A stretch of DNA of 64,000 nucleotides from Nematostella vectensis (lineage: Eukaryota; Cnidaria; Anthozoa; Actiniaria; Edwardsiidae): contig NC_064045.1 of NCBI RefSeq assembly GCF_932526225.1, positions 1,644,501 through 1,708,500 on the forward strand, written 5' to 3'. This document shows, piece by piece, positions 10,501 through 21,800 of this stretch; the stretch's first letter is position 1; every line of letters starts with the position of its first letter. The notes beneath the pieces were generated by a model. It saw nothing but the letters and a program-made list of their open reading frames with translations. It had not been told where the DNA came from and searched no databases. A program made the position numbers and the translations under genes.

Positions 10501-13500
10501 AATGTTAGGTTTGATCATACCTAGTGATTATCATAACTATTGAATTGTATTTGTATAATTAAAGAGAATATTTGACAAAACGGTTTCAAATGTTAAAAGT
10601 TTATAATGGATCGAGCGGTTGTTTGGAAGAATGTTTTGTCTAAAATAAACTTCAATATAGCTGTCAAACACTATTATCTAAGCCTTGAACTCAATAAATC
10701 TTATTCAGATGTGAAAGAAAAAATACTAAAAGCTTTAAATTAAAGTGCATGAATCTTAATCAAAAGTAAAAGATTTCAACTGGGAAAAGTTGAAAAAAAG
10801 CAAAGTCATTGTCTTTCAGTTTTTCCTATTCAGCATTGAAAACAATCATAGTTCTGTACCAAATGCCAGGCATGAAATACTTTTAGTACTTATTAAAACT
10901 TAAGCATGGTAAAACGACTGGTGACAGAGGCTGCTAACAGAGGCTTTTTCCTCATGTCTCTTGGAGTCAAAAGCCACAGTTTTGGTACAGTATGTTGCCC
11001 CAATTACGGACAGTTTGCATCAAAGCCTGTTTAAAATATACGAAAGCGAATTTTAGTAACTAAGCTAATTAGTAACTAACTCTCATACTCACATGTGCTG
11101 TGCTGTAAATTAGAGTTAAAAAAAGAAAATACAAAATTTTGGGGTGGGAATGAAGCACTGTAAAATACTTTTACAATAGAATAGAAGCTCTTTGATCTGG
11201 CTACTAATTTTAAAAAATCAAAGCATTTTGAAAATTTACAATGCTTGTTCATGAAGTGTGCCTAAACACGGACACAAATAGACTGCTTATTGGAAATATG
11301 TTTAAATAGATAATGGGAATTAGTTTTTGCATTTAAACTATATTTTGGAGGGATTTAGGTACATAATAATAATACTCGTATATTTGTCCTCTCGTAGCCT
11401 TAAAAGCTAAATTACAGGATTCCAATAACAAATAATATAATAAATAATGATTAATTGATACAATATAATAAATATAAAGGTAGTATGGACAATCAGATAG
11501 CCAAGGCCAACGCATGTTTGTATGTGACAAAGTTGCCAAATCTTTTGGTCACAAAGGGTTTGATGTGATTACCAGTGCGAGTTCTTAACTGGTAGCTATG
11601 GGTAGTAGCCTCAATGCGGTCTTGCACAAGCCGGTACACTGGTTTTTGTGGCATCAAACAAGAGATAAACCTGCAGCAGGCATCAGTCCGACGATCTTCA
11701 AGGGTGGCTAGGTTTGCCCTAGTTAGAGCTTCCTTGTAATCCAAGCCCGGATAGATAATGGCGAGGGCGTGTTTCTGGACTCTCTCCAAGGAATCAGAAA
11801 GGTAGTGTGGCAGGTCTGCGAAAACAACGCTTGGGTACTCGAGCGTGGATTGCACAAGGGAGCGATAAATCACTATAATGTCATCAGTAGACACGCCACA
11901 GCGCTTCAGCTTTTTCTATGCTTTTACCATCAGGTTACAGTAATTATTTTGAATGTGTCTTTTTAGAGTCATTTCTTTGGGGGAACCCATTCAGAAGTAA
12001 GTAAAGTACAATTGCTGCTACATTTGAAAGATATTGATACAAAGCCGTCTGTCGAACCAGTTAAACTTAATAAGATTGTAATATGCCAAATTTATGATTA
12101 TTTATTTTACGAAAGTCTATGATTCAAACGGATGAATTTGTGATTCTGAGAGCACGCAATTATCAAGTAAACAAATGCTAAAATGCTCTTTGTAGATCCA
12201 CATAATTAAAGTTGGCTTTGCTAAATAAGATAAATTCATATTTTATTTTTATAAGCATTGGAAATATATGGGAGAAGTTACGAAAATCGTTCTTGAAGTT
12301 TGTGCCCGGAATTGGGGCCAGTTGACCGGGATTAGGGCAAATCAGTGACACATACTGTTCGAGCACGGCGTCCTAAACTTAATTGACACCCTAAAATATA
12401 TGCATATATTATAAGTATTTTATTAGGTTAAGGTCCAATCTTGTTACTGGCATAATATGAAGTGTTCTTTTTATTCCTAAAAAGCTATGGTGCTAAATGC
12501 AAAAACCGTCTGTAATTGGGGCAACACACTGTAACTTGCATTTTCAGCACAGAATCAGACACGCTATCACTCACTCTGCTGGCTAGAGGTGGACTGTAGG
12601 GCATGGGCTAATAATATCATTCCTAGGATGCCATATCAGCTGGATTAGTGTTAAAAAGTCCAGAATGTTTTGTCTGGTAGTCAGCCAACTATCTAAACCA
12701 ATCAATAGATTTCATCTTTTATAGCTATTATAATTATTTCACTGCAAAGTTTGTTCATCGAGGCTGCTGTTTGAGATGGGCTGCATATTCCCAACACATG
12801 TATTTGTTGTTGTTATTGAATACTTGTGTCTTTATAATGTAGTATGAAAAGCAGAGATATATCTCACTGTTTATTTCTGTTTAGGTGATGGTAAATGTGT
12901 CATCTGTGACTCATATGTACGACCCTGTACTTTAGTAAGGATATGTGACGAGTGTAACTATGGCTCATACCAAGGCCGCTGTGTTATATGCGGGGGGCCT
13001 GGTGTCTCAGATGCTTATTACTGCAAGGAATGCACTGTTCAGGAGAAAGATGTAAGTCAGAATTCAAACAGCGCTTGCATTGCATTGTTTCCATGTTTGG
13101 TAATGCTGTTTCCATGTTTGGTCATGCTAATTCCATATTTGGTCATTCTGTTTCCATGTTTGGTCATTCTGTTTCCATATTTGGTCATTCTGTTTCCAGT
13201 TTGGTCATTCTGTTTCCATGTTTGGTCATGCTGTTTCCATGTTTGGTCATGCTGTTTCCATGTTTGGTCATGCTGTTTCCATGTTTGGTCATGCTGTTTC
13301 CATGTTTGGTCATGCTGTTTCCATGTTTGGTCATGCTAATTCCATGTTAGGTCATGCTAATTCCATGTTTGGTCATTCTAATTCCATGTTTGGTCATTCT
13401 GTTTTCATGTTTGGTCATGCTGTTTCCATTTTTGGTCATGCTGTTTCCATGTTTGGTCATGACTTCTGACATCTATACCACTAAAAAGACACCAAAACCA

Positions 13501-14196
13501 AAATAGCAGGCTTTTAGCCTATTAAGAAAAGCTGCTTGATATTCTGATTAACAGATTTTTAAAAATCTGATGAAAAACTGGATGGTGACCTCATCCTGCC
13601 CATTTTTTTTAGGAATGACCATGCATGTATAGACAGGTCTCTGCACAATATAATTGATATTCACAGCTTTTATTCTTATATTTTGGCACAAAACGTTCAA
13701 GAAAAATGCATTAATCATCTTTTTATTTCAATTTTCCAAGTCGGCCCTTCACTTCTCCCCCTTTTGCAGTTTTCACAGATTTTGGAAATATTTTATACTT
13801 TACAAGATCCCTTAACTTATTTTATACTTTACAAGATCCCTAAACTTATTTTATACTTTACAAGATCCCTTTACTTATTTTACACTTAACAAAATCCCTT
13901 AACTTATTTTATACTTTACATGATCCCTTAACCTATTTTATACTTAACAAGATCCCTTAACTTATTTTATACTTAACTTAACTTGTATTATACTTTACAA
14001 GATATCTGAACTTAATTTTCACCCTCAACCAACCATCTACTGTACTCTTTTGGTAGTATCTGATGAGTTATTCGATTTGAACTAATAATCTACTTTGTAT
14101 ACACAGAGGGATGGATGCCCCAAGATTGTTAACTTGGGAAGCTCTAAGACTGATCTGTTTTATGAAAGAAAGAAGTATGGATTCAAAAAGAGATAG
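7526..14196 (+). CDS. PHF5A: PHD finger-like domain protein 5A, SF3b subunit (4 exons)
   Basis: Joining 7526-7577, 7660-7683, 12885-13051 and 14107-14196 gives 333 nt, a 110-residue protein, exactly the usual length of the family. All introns are GT-AG with matching phases (1, 1, 0). The protein is a small zinc-binding subunit of the SF3b complex of the U2 snRNP; in the nucleus it helps form the branch-point adenosine pocket with SF3B1. Cysteines fall at 11, 23, 26, 30, 33, 40, 46, 49, 58, 61, 72, 75 and 85, including several C-x2-C pairs, and Tyr36 of the drug-binding pocket is kept. Compared with the human protein as I remember it, residues 10, 15 and 77 differ (Met, Pro, Val). The start follows from the conserved MAKHHPDLI opening. 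It runs tail-to-tail with CEP112. Confidence 0.97.
7660..7683 (+). CDS. PHF5A: PHF5A exon 2 (24-nt microexon)
   Basis: A 24-nt exon coding AIGRLCEK plus the first base of Cys26, bounded by TTTTTTCAG and GTAAGT. Omitting it would remove Cys23 but keep the frame. The next intron is 5.2 kb. Confidence 0.95.
8254..8950. repeat. 85-bp tandem repeat, PHF5A intron 2
   Basis: About eight imperfect copies of an 84-86 bp unit, recognised by the core ATCTAGTAGATTCTAATAAG recurring every 84-86 nt (8305, 8390, 8474 and so on). A related, looser duplication of about 130 bp precedes it (about 8000-8230). Apparently non-coding. Confidence 0.85.
8951..10987. other. PHF5A intron 2, no recognised feature
   Basis: AT-rich intron sequence. 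A small direct repeat (TTACTAGATATAAGGTGTAC) occurs twice near 9585-9625. I see no supported reading frame or transposon end here. Confidence 0.5.
10988..12531. mobile_element. Tc1/mariner- or pogo-like DNA transposon, non-autonomous
   Basis: Two inverted ends match over about 35 nt. The left end starts CAGTATGTTGCCCCAATTAC at 10988, and the right end, read on the minus strand from 12531, starts CAGTGTGTTGCCCCAATTAC. Both continue with a GAC-GTTT-GCAT stretch. A TA dinucleotide flanks each end (10986-10987 and 12532-12533). CAGT termini with TA target duplications are typical of the Tc1/mariner superfamily including pogo. No transposase frame is visible, so this is a deleted or MITE-type copy. 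It contains a LINE fragment in its middle. Confidence 0.65.
11366..11960 (-). pseudogene. LINE reverse transcriptase C-terminal fragment, nested
   Basis: The frame at 11493-11894 contains [43 protein letters not shown] and CCRFIS. These match the thumb/connection region that follows the palm in LINE RTs (the usual pattern is LEY..VW..L..Y..D..ERVQ..AL). Weaker similarity continues upstream across a stop. There is no palm or endonuclease. It lies inside the DNA transposon, and an AT-rich, ATTATT-like tail follows on its 3' side. Confidence 0.75.
12885..13051 (+). CDS. PHF5A: PHF5A exon 3
   Basis: Carries most of the zinc-binding core (Cys26 to Asp80), with C-x2-C pairs at 30/33, 46/49, 58/61 and 72/75. 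The acceptor is TTCTGTTTAG and the donor GTAAGT, phase 0. Confidence 0.97.
13083..13468. repeat. 21-bp tandem repeat, PHF5A intron 3
   Basis: About 18 copies of a 21-bp unit with core TTTCCATGTTTGGTCATGC, starting 32 nt after the exon 3 donor. The unit is a multiple of three, so long open frames rich in Phe, Gly and His appear in all plus-strand frames. None has other support. Confidence 0.92.
13780..13985. repeat. 28-bp tandem repeat, PHF5A intron 3
   Basis: About seven imperfect copies with core TTTTATACTTTACAAGATCC. It lies about 120 nt before the exon 4 acceptor. Confidence 0.85.
14107..14196 (+). CDS. PHF5A: PHF5A exon 4 (terminal)
   Basis: Encodes residues 81-110, including the conserved [20 protein letters not shown] tail, and ends in TAG. 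The acceptor is ACACAG. Confidence 0.97.
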
Positions 14197-14424
14197 TTGG
14201 AGATGGAGAAAGCTCAAACGTCAGAGCCTAGTCGTGGTTTAAAAAGTTCTCAATACCAGCGCGCCCTCTTCCCTTTTTACTTACACCCCCCCCCCCCACC
14301 CCTTGTCATCATAGTTATTATCTGCAACTTGTTTAGTCAGGGAGGGTCTTTGCATCAGTTTAGTGGATTTTTTGTGTTCCTTTTTGTGGTGTTTTCCATA
14401 TTGACTGTATTCCTTAGATCAGTG

Positions 14425-14850
14425 CTGGTTTAGAGGGATTGACAAGTATTGATAAATAAACAACAAATTCGTATTGTGAGCCGCTGGTGAATTTCTCCAG
14501 CAAGGAAAAGGGCAAATTCCTTGTTGCCTCAGTTAGGAAAATGCAAATTCCCTTGCTGATGTATGACAAATATCTGGTTTAGAGGGATTGACAAGTATTG
14601 ATAAATAAACAACAAATTCGTATTGTGAGCTGCTGGTGAATTTCTCCAGCAAGGAAAAGGGCAAATTCCTTGTTGACTCAGTTAGGAAAATGCAAATTAC
14701 CTTGCTGATGTATGACAAATATCTGGTTTAGAGGGATTGACAAGTATTGATAAATAAACAACAAATTCGTATTGTGAGCCACTGGTGAATTTATCCAGCT
14801 AGGAAAAGGGTAATTCCCTTGCTGTTGTATGACAAATTTTTTGAATTTAG
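14425..14850. repeat. 149-bp tandem triplication with poly(A) signals
   Basis: The core CTGGTTTAGAGGGATTGACA recurs at 14425, 14574 and 14723, a spacing of 149 nt each time. The third copy is shorter. Each copy contains AATAAA (the first at 14455-14460), and the first lies about 260 nt after the PHF5A stop. The array may therefore carry alternative poly(A) sites for PHF5A; this role is inferred. Confidence 0.8.
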
Positions 14851-15743
14851 AAGTTCTCTTTAGGCAGCTCAATTTCCTAGCTTACTGGCAGAAAGATTTC
14901 TCAGGGCTGATTCAGGATCTAGCAAACTTGTCTTGTAAAGGGGAAAAATCAACTGAAAGATTTTCACAAAATGGTTATACTTTAATACACTGCTAACTAT
15001 ATATGTATATAAGGATAAAAACTATTTTCTTCTGTTGCAAACAAAACATGCTTTAACAACTGAAGAGAAAATGTACAAGATTATGCCATTTTATTTTGTA
15101 TAATAAAACATCAAGTTTTACTTGAGTTTCACTCTATTTGCTCATAAAAACAGTAAGAAAAATAATTTACAGCTGGTAGTCTGCACTTATTGATTTTCTT
15201 TCTTTCTGTTCCCATGGAATGTTTCTCTTGGTACTGAATCTAGTCATGGTTTTCGTGCTCTCAGATTCACTACGCCATGCAAGTAGTTGTCCAAATGTTG
15301 TGTGCCTTGTGGGTGGGTCTTGAGCGTACGTAGCAATAAATGCACTACGTTCTTGCTGGGTTTTTTTCTACCCTTCAAATAGTGACTCTAAATTCCCATC
15401 ATGTTTGTATTTCACAATGCTTTTTATCACCTAGTGGAAGATGTAAAAATAAAATACACTCTGTTTGCAGGGTAGCTTGCCTGCCTCCAAAGTATGAATA
15501 CATTACAGCCAACTTTTGTATCATATTATCAGGCCTTACAGAATAGAACAAGTTCAATCCAAACTAAATACAGGGGAATTATATCACAGTGGACCTGTGA
15601 ATAAACATCTTTTTCATGTCTTGAGTTTGCAAAGTCTTCATAAAAGAACTCTAAAAATTATGGCCAAACGTGCCCCAGTTTGCCATGGTTACAACCATCT
15701 ACAGCTTGATTGACAAGCTTATTTCTCACAGTTTACTTAAAAG
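14851..15743. other. Convergent intergenic region, PHF5A / CEP112
   Basis: The 3' ends of the two genes face each other across this stretch. Possible poly(A) signals lie on the minus strand at 15090-15095 (for CEP112) and on the plus strand at 15102-15107. No repeat or coding frame is supported. Confidence 0.5.
15090..15095 (-). terminator. Candidate CEP112 poly(A) signal
   Basis: AATAAA on the minus strand, about 650 nt after the CEP112 stop. Chosen by position; other signals are possible. Confidence 0.35.
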
Positions 15744-15896
15744 TTAGTGTTCATGATCATCTTTGAGTGACAGGTTGAATGAGGAGCTGTTTGTCGAAAG
15801 CTTATTTCTTGTGTCTATCTCCTCCTGTAGGATGTTGGCCCGTGATTGTAAAACTGAGATTTGTTGCCGTAGTGACTCTATTGTGTCTTCCAGTTC
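15744..15896 (-). CDS. CEP112: CEP112 exon 26 (terminal)
   Basis: Codes [20 protein letters not shown] onward, 50 residues, and ends in TAA. The family's conserved C-terminal block (SILQEE-like) is present, followed by about 20 lineage-specific residues. Confidence 0.95.
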   Translation of the reverse strand, partial: ELEDTIESLRQQISVLQSRANILQEEIDTRNKLSTNSSSFNLSLKDDHEH

Positions 15897-18800
15897 CTGA
15901 GGGCAAAACAACAAGACAACAACTCCAGATAAATATCAGTTTCTGGCATGTCTAGGGGGTGGGGCTGAATAAGCCGTGACTGCCCTTTTCTAAGACAATT
16001 TGAATACAAATATAAGGGAAAATACAAGTTGACCAGCACAACGACCCACTGTACAATAGAATAAGTATAAGAATTATTATAAGACATATAGTGACATAAG
16101 TTGGTATACAGACGTAGTAACACATTCAATGACATAAGTCGGTATATAGACTTGACTTAGTAATATAAGACATTCAGTGATATAAGACAGTATATAGACT
16201 TGACTTAGTAATATAAGACATTCAGTGATATAAGATAGTATATAGACTTGACTTAGTAATATAAGACATTCAGTGATATAAGACAGTATATAGACTTGAC
16301 TTAGTAATATAAAAGACATTCGATGACATAAGTTGGTATAATGACTTAGTAATATAAAACATTCAGTGACATAAATTGGTATACAGATATAGTTTTAGCG
16401 CTTTATAAATAAATATATTATTATTATCATTATTGTTATTATTATAAAGGCTGATTTAGACAACACAATTTAGTTGTATGCGACACCTCTAAACTAAAGT
16501 CGTACAGTGTAAATCAGCCTACGTCTCCGCTACGATGCTCGACTGTGAAAGTCGTAGTGTGTAGTTCAGGGCTAAGACGTGTCGTAAGCAGGTCACACAG
16601 TTAAATCGTGCTGTCTAACTCAGCCTTACGACATTCAGTGATCAATCAAAACATACATCTCTGAGGTCAGCAGGCAGTAGCCCTTTCATCTTTTCCTCGT
16701 ACTGTAAGCGCATGCGCGACACACGCTCCTGCGCATCAAGCTCAATCTGCTTACAGCGCTTTTCAAGGTGCCTCACCATTGACTTCTGTGATTCTACGTC
16801 TTGCTCTAAAGACTGTGGGGGAGACAAACTTCATGTAAATTCAAACAACAAATAAGACAAGACAGCAACAGTTATGACTTAACATAACTTTTTCACCACT
16901 TTTTTCATTGTAATCATCATCACTGCCATCGCAATTAACATCATCGTCATCATTATTATTATCACCATCACTACCACCACAATCCTAATCACCATCACGA
17001 CCACCACCATCCTAATCACCATCACTACCACCACCATCCTAATCACCATCACTACCATCACCATAACTATCATCGTTACCATTGCCATCACCACTATCGC
17101 CATCATCCGATCGTCCGAACTATCAAATATGTATTTTCTGTTAAGATTTAGGAGGTCCGTCTCGTATAAGCCTTGCGGTTTCTTACGGTCCTACTTGTCA
17201 CACTATGTAAATTATTATATTATTATCTTTATTTAAAAAAATGTATTAAGTGACAAAACAATAAACTGAACTGAACTGAACATCATCATAAATGCAAAGT
17301 CACTATTTAACAATAGTCTAGACTAATTGTTTTAGTATAATTTCACTAGTCAGTATTCCATAGAAAAATATAAAATGAACATACGAGCCAGGATTAAAAA
17401 AAAGATTTTATTTTTATAAACGTGTGACGAAATACACATGTCACTGCGCGCGCAGGCCACGTGCCGAGTAAGATCAAGTTTCAAACAACATCGTTCAATA
17501 TACTGGTGTGGTTCATACTTACGTTAAGTATTCCATTATCATACTCACATTAACTATACTGGTGTGGTGTCGCTTCATTGTGTTTTTCTCTTCATTGTGC
17601 TTTTCACTGACTGAGCCGATTTTCTTCTCGGAGCTTAGGCGCATACGTAAATTTTCCTCCTTCAATTTTTTTATCTCGCCTTCAAGCGTGCGAACAGTCT
17701 AGGTAAAAATACGCAGTCATTAAGGAGGTTGGGGAATTTAAATGCTTTCATAAGCTGAGCTTATTTCAAAGACAGACTTTCAGCAACAACCCATGCAACG
17801 CGCACTATTCGGGAATCAAACTTTGAGTAAATAAACAACCTTTTACCAATGATACAATTCTTAGCAGGCTATCATTTCCATAATTTTTATAGTTATACAG
17901 AACATTTAGTTTTTGATATTTTGGAATATCAGTATTTATTGATGACAACAAGGATACAATGTGATCTGAAAAGGGTGAACTGATATCGACTTTCATGGTT
18001 TGTTAAAAATGTTTTCAATTAAACGCCATCCCCTCCCCTTCCACCGCAGTCCCTCCAGGACCTTTATCACAAAAACCTTTTTACTCGATATACTTTTTTG
18101 GACAATTACTGGAAAACCAAGCAAACTCAAGGAAAAAGGCTGACGGTGTACCTCTTGGGCCGTGGCTGAGCGTGTAGCGTACTCGTCCTCCATGTGCTTT
18201 AGTCTACTGTTCGTCTTGTCCAGCATCTTCTCCATCTCGTTACTGTGCTCCCTCTGGAGCTGAAGGCGTTGCTGTTCCAGTTGGCTCTTAGACTTAGACA
18301 CAAGGTTCTCCTCCTGACGCTTGAAGTTGTGTCTGTCCTCCTCGCGGAGCATGTTCGCCTCCATCAGCTGAGTCTTGCGCAAAGAATTTGCCTCTACTAC
18401 CTGGAAAGCAGTAAAAGACGTGTCTGGCCAATTACTGAAAGGGTCAAACTGTTACGACCTGCACAAAGTGCTCAGCGGATTACCCCAGAAATGTTTAATT
18501 TGACATCAGATAATCCAACCAGTTAGAAATGGTCATTTCGCCGACATACTTATTTCAATTGTATATATGGTCATTGCGCCGACATACTTATTTCAAGTGT
18601 ATATATGGTCATTTCGCCGACATACTTATTTCCAGTGTATATATGGTCTCAACTTCTCCACGTATATTCTGTACTGGAGCTCTACCACTACGCATACCCT
18701 GGCTAACCAAATTCAATGCCCCTTGGATTTGCTGAATTTTCTGTATTAACGCATTTTTATCTCCTGTAACGTAAACATTCTATACCTGAGAAATAGAAAA

Positions 18801-21800
18801 TAACCAGTTTGCTCTGCGACTATATTAGTAGGCAACACAGGCTCTATTCGGGTAAGGATGGAAAAAAGTATGTGCTCTAAAACTTTGACGTTGTTGGGAC
18901 AGATGTAGTAATCTCAGTAATATACACATCAGATACGTCATACATGAGGGAAAATTCAGGTTTCTAACGGAGTTATGTAAATAAAAGCTAAATACATTAC
19001 TGTTATATTCCCTTCTTTTTCCATTTAGATATTAGTTGGCGTCGAAAGGAAGGAGAGAACAAACTTTCAAGTGATGCCCTCCTAAAAAAGGCAACTCGAA
19101 AAACCCTATTTTATTGCAGTCTTATTTTATTCTTTTTTGTTGTTGTTGTTTCATTTAAAATTTGAGGGGGAAGTGAAATTCGCAAGCCTTGATCATTCCC
19201 CATGACGCTTATGGGAAAAGCATGGTCGAGTATTTTACCAATTTCGTGATCGTCGGTTGGGCAGCAAACAGTTAAGTTCATTTACTCCCGAAATGCGAAA
19301 TACAACAGATGCATTACTAGCAGATGACAAAAAATAAGGCATTGATAAGATGATGCAAAGCAACAGTTTTACAAAAAAAAGGTTTTACTCGCCTCGTCAC
19401 CACACAACTCGACGAGTTATATCCTGACAGCAAAAACGCGTAAAATATTTTTTATACGTTATATTCAATTTCCTATTTCAATTTAAAGCTTTTTTTCCAA
19501 AGACATCCTTATTCGATTTTTTATTTCGTTTTTAATCATTTATAATTTTTCCGTGTCCCTTAATCTTGTTTATTGAGAGTCCATTACCGAAGATGTTTTG
19601 CTACCGACAATGATTTGAAATTTACCAAAAAGTAACAAAGAAAAAACAAGTAGTTCACAGCATGGCCTCCAGAGAGCGAGATGCAATTTACTCAATTATC
19701 GCAGAAAGAAAAGAGAGGAAAACTTGAAGGGGAAAACACAATACACCCATTTGGTCGAGTGCTCCACGAGGACGAAAAGACTTCTGCTAATGTTTGATGA
19801 TTCATGTTAACGCCATCCCCTTATGAATTTGCAGGAAAACATAAGAAGGGAGACCCTAACGTCCTCATTCTCAAAGATTCTTGTACTGCTCACAGATACT
19901 TGTATTGCTCACAGATGCTTGTATTGCTCACAGATACTTGTATTGCTCACAGATACTTGTATTGCTCACAGATGCTTGTATTGCTCACAGATACTTGTAC
20001 TGCTCACAGATAATTGTATTGCTCACAGATACTTGTACTGCTCACAGATTCTTGTACTGCTCACAGATACTTGTACTGCTCACAGATTCTTGTATTGCTC
20101 ACAGATACTTGTATTGCTCACAGATACTTGTATTGCTCACAGATTCTTGTACTGCTCACAGATTCTTGTACTGCTTACAGATACTTGTACTGCTCACAGA
20201 TACTTGTATTGCTCACAGATTCTTGTACTGCTCACAGATACTTGTACTGCTCACAGATACTTGTACTGCTGACAGATACTTGTACTGCTCACAGATTCTT
20301 GTATTGCTCACAGATACTTGTATTGCTCACAGATACTTGTATTGCTCACAGATTCTTGTACTGCTCACAGATACTTGTATTGCTCACAGATACTTGTATT
20401 GCTCACAGATACTTGTATTGCTCACAGATACTTGTATTGCTCACAGATACTTGTACTGCTCACAGATACTTGTACTGCTCACAGATACTTGTACTGCTCA
20501 CAGATTCTTGTATTGCTCACAGATTCTTGTATTGCTCACAGATACTTGTATTGCTCACAGATACTTGTATTGCTCACAGATACTTGTATTGCTCACAGAT
20601 ACTTGTACTGCTCACAGATACTTGTACTGCTCACAGATACTTGTACTGCTCACAGATTCTTGTATTGCTCACAGATACTTGTATTGCTCACAGATGCTTG
20701 TATTGCTCACAGATACTTGTATTGCTCACAGATTCTTGTATTGCTCACAGATACTTGTACTGCTTACAGATACTTGTACTGCTCACAGATTCTTGTATTG
20801 CTCACAGATACTTGTATTGCTCACAGATACTTGTACTGCTTACAGATACTTGTACTGCTCACAGATTCTTGTACTGCTCACAGATACTTGTACTGCTCAC
20901 AGATGCTTGTATTGCTCACAGATTCTTGTACTGCTCACAGATACTTGTATTGCTCACAGATTCTTGTATTGCTCACAGATACTTGTATTGCTCACAGATT
21001 CTTGTATTGCTCACAGATACTTGTACTGCTTACAGATACTTGTACTGCTCACAGATTCTTGTATTGCTCACAGATACTTGTATTGCTCACAGATACTTGT
21101 ATTGCTCACAGATTCTTGTATTGCTCACAGATTCTTGTACTGCTCACAGATACTTGTATTGCTCACAGATACTTGTATTGCTCACAGATACTTGTATTGC
21201 TCACAGATACTTGTACTGCTCACAGATACTTGTATTGCTCACAGATTCTTGTATTGCTCACAGATACTTGTACTGCTCACAGATAATTGTATTGCTCACA
21301 GATACTTGTACTGCTCACAGATTCTTGTATTGCTCACAGATGCTTGTACTGCTCACAGATACTTGTATTGCTCACAGACACTTGTATTGCTCACAGATAC
21401 TTGTATTGCTCACAGATACTTGTACTGCTCACAGATACTTGTATTGCTCACAGACACTTGTACTGCTCACAGATACTTGTATTGCTCACAGATTCTTGTA
21501 CTGCTCACAGATTCTTGTACTGCTCACAGATACTTGTACTGCTCACAGATACTTGTATTGCTGACAGATACTTGTATTGCTCACAGATACTTGTATTGCT
21601 CACAGATTCTTGTACTGCTCACAGATACTTGTACTGCTCACAGATACTTGTATTGCTCACAGATACTTGTATTGCTCACAGATACTTGTATTGCTCACAG
21701 ATTCTTGTACTGCTCACAGATTCTTGTACTGCTCACAGATACTTGTACTGCTCACAGATACTTGTACTGCTCACAGATTCTTGTATTGCTCACAGATTCT

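Noticed and set aside
13085-13469. FGHAVSM-repeat protein after PHF5A exon 3
   Set aside because: An intronic 21-bp array; PHF5A continues in exon 4 with the conserved sequence and correct phase.
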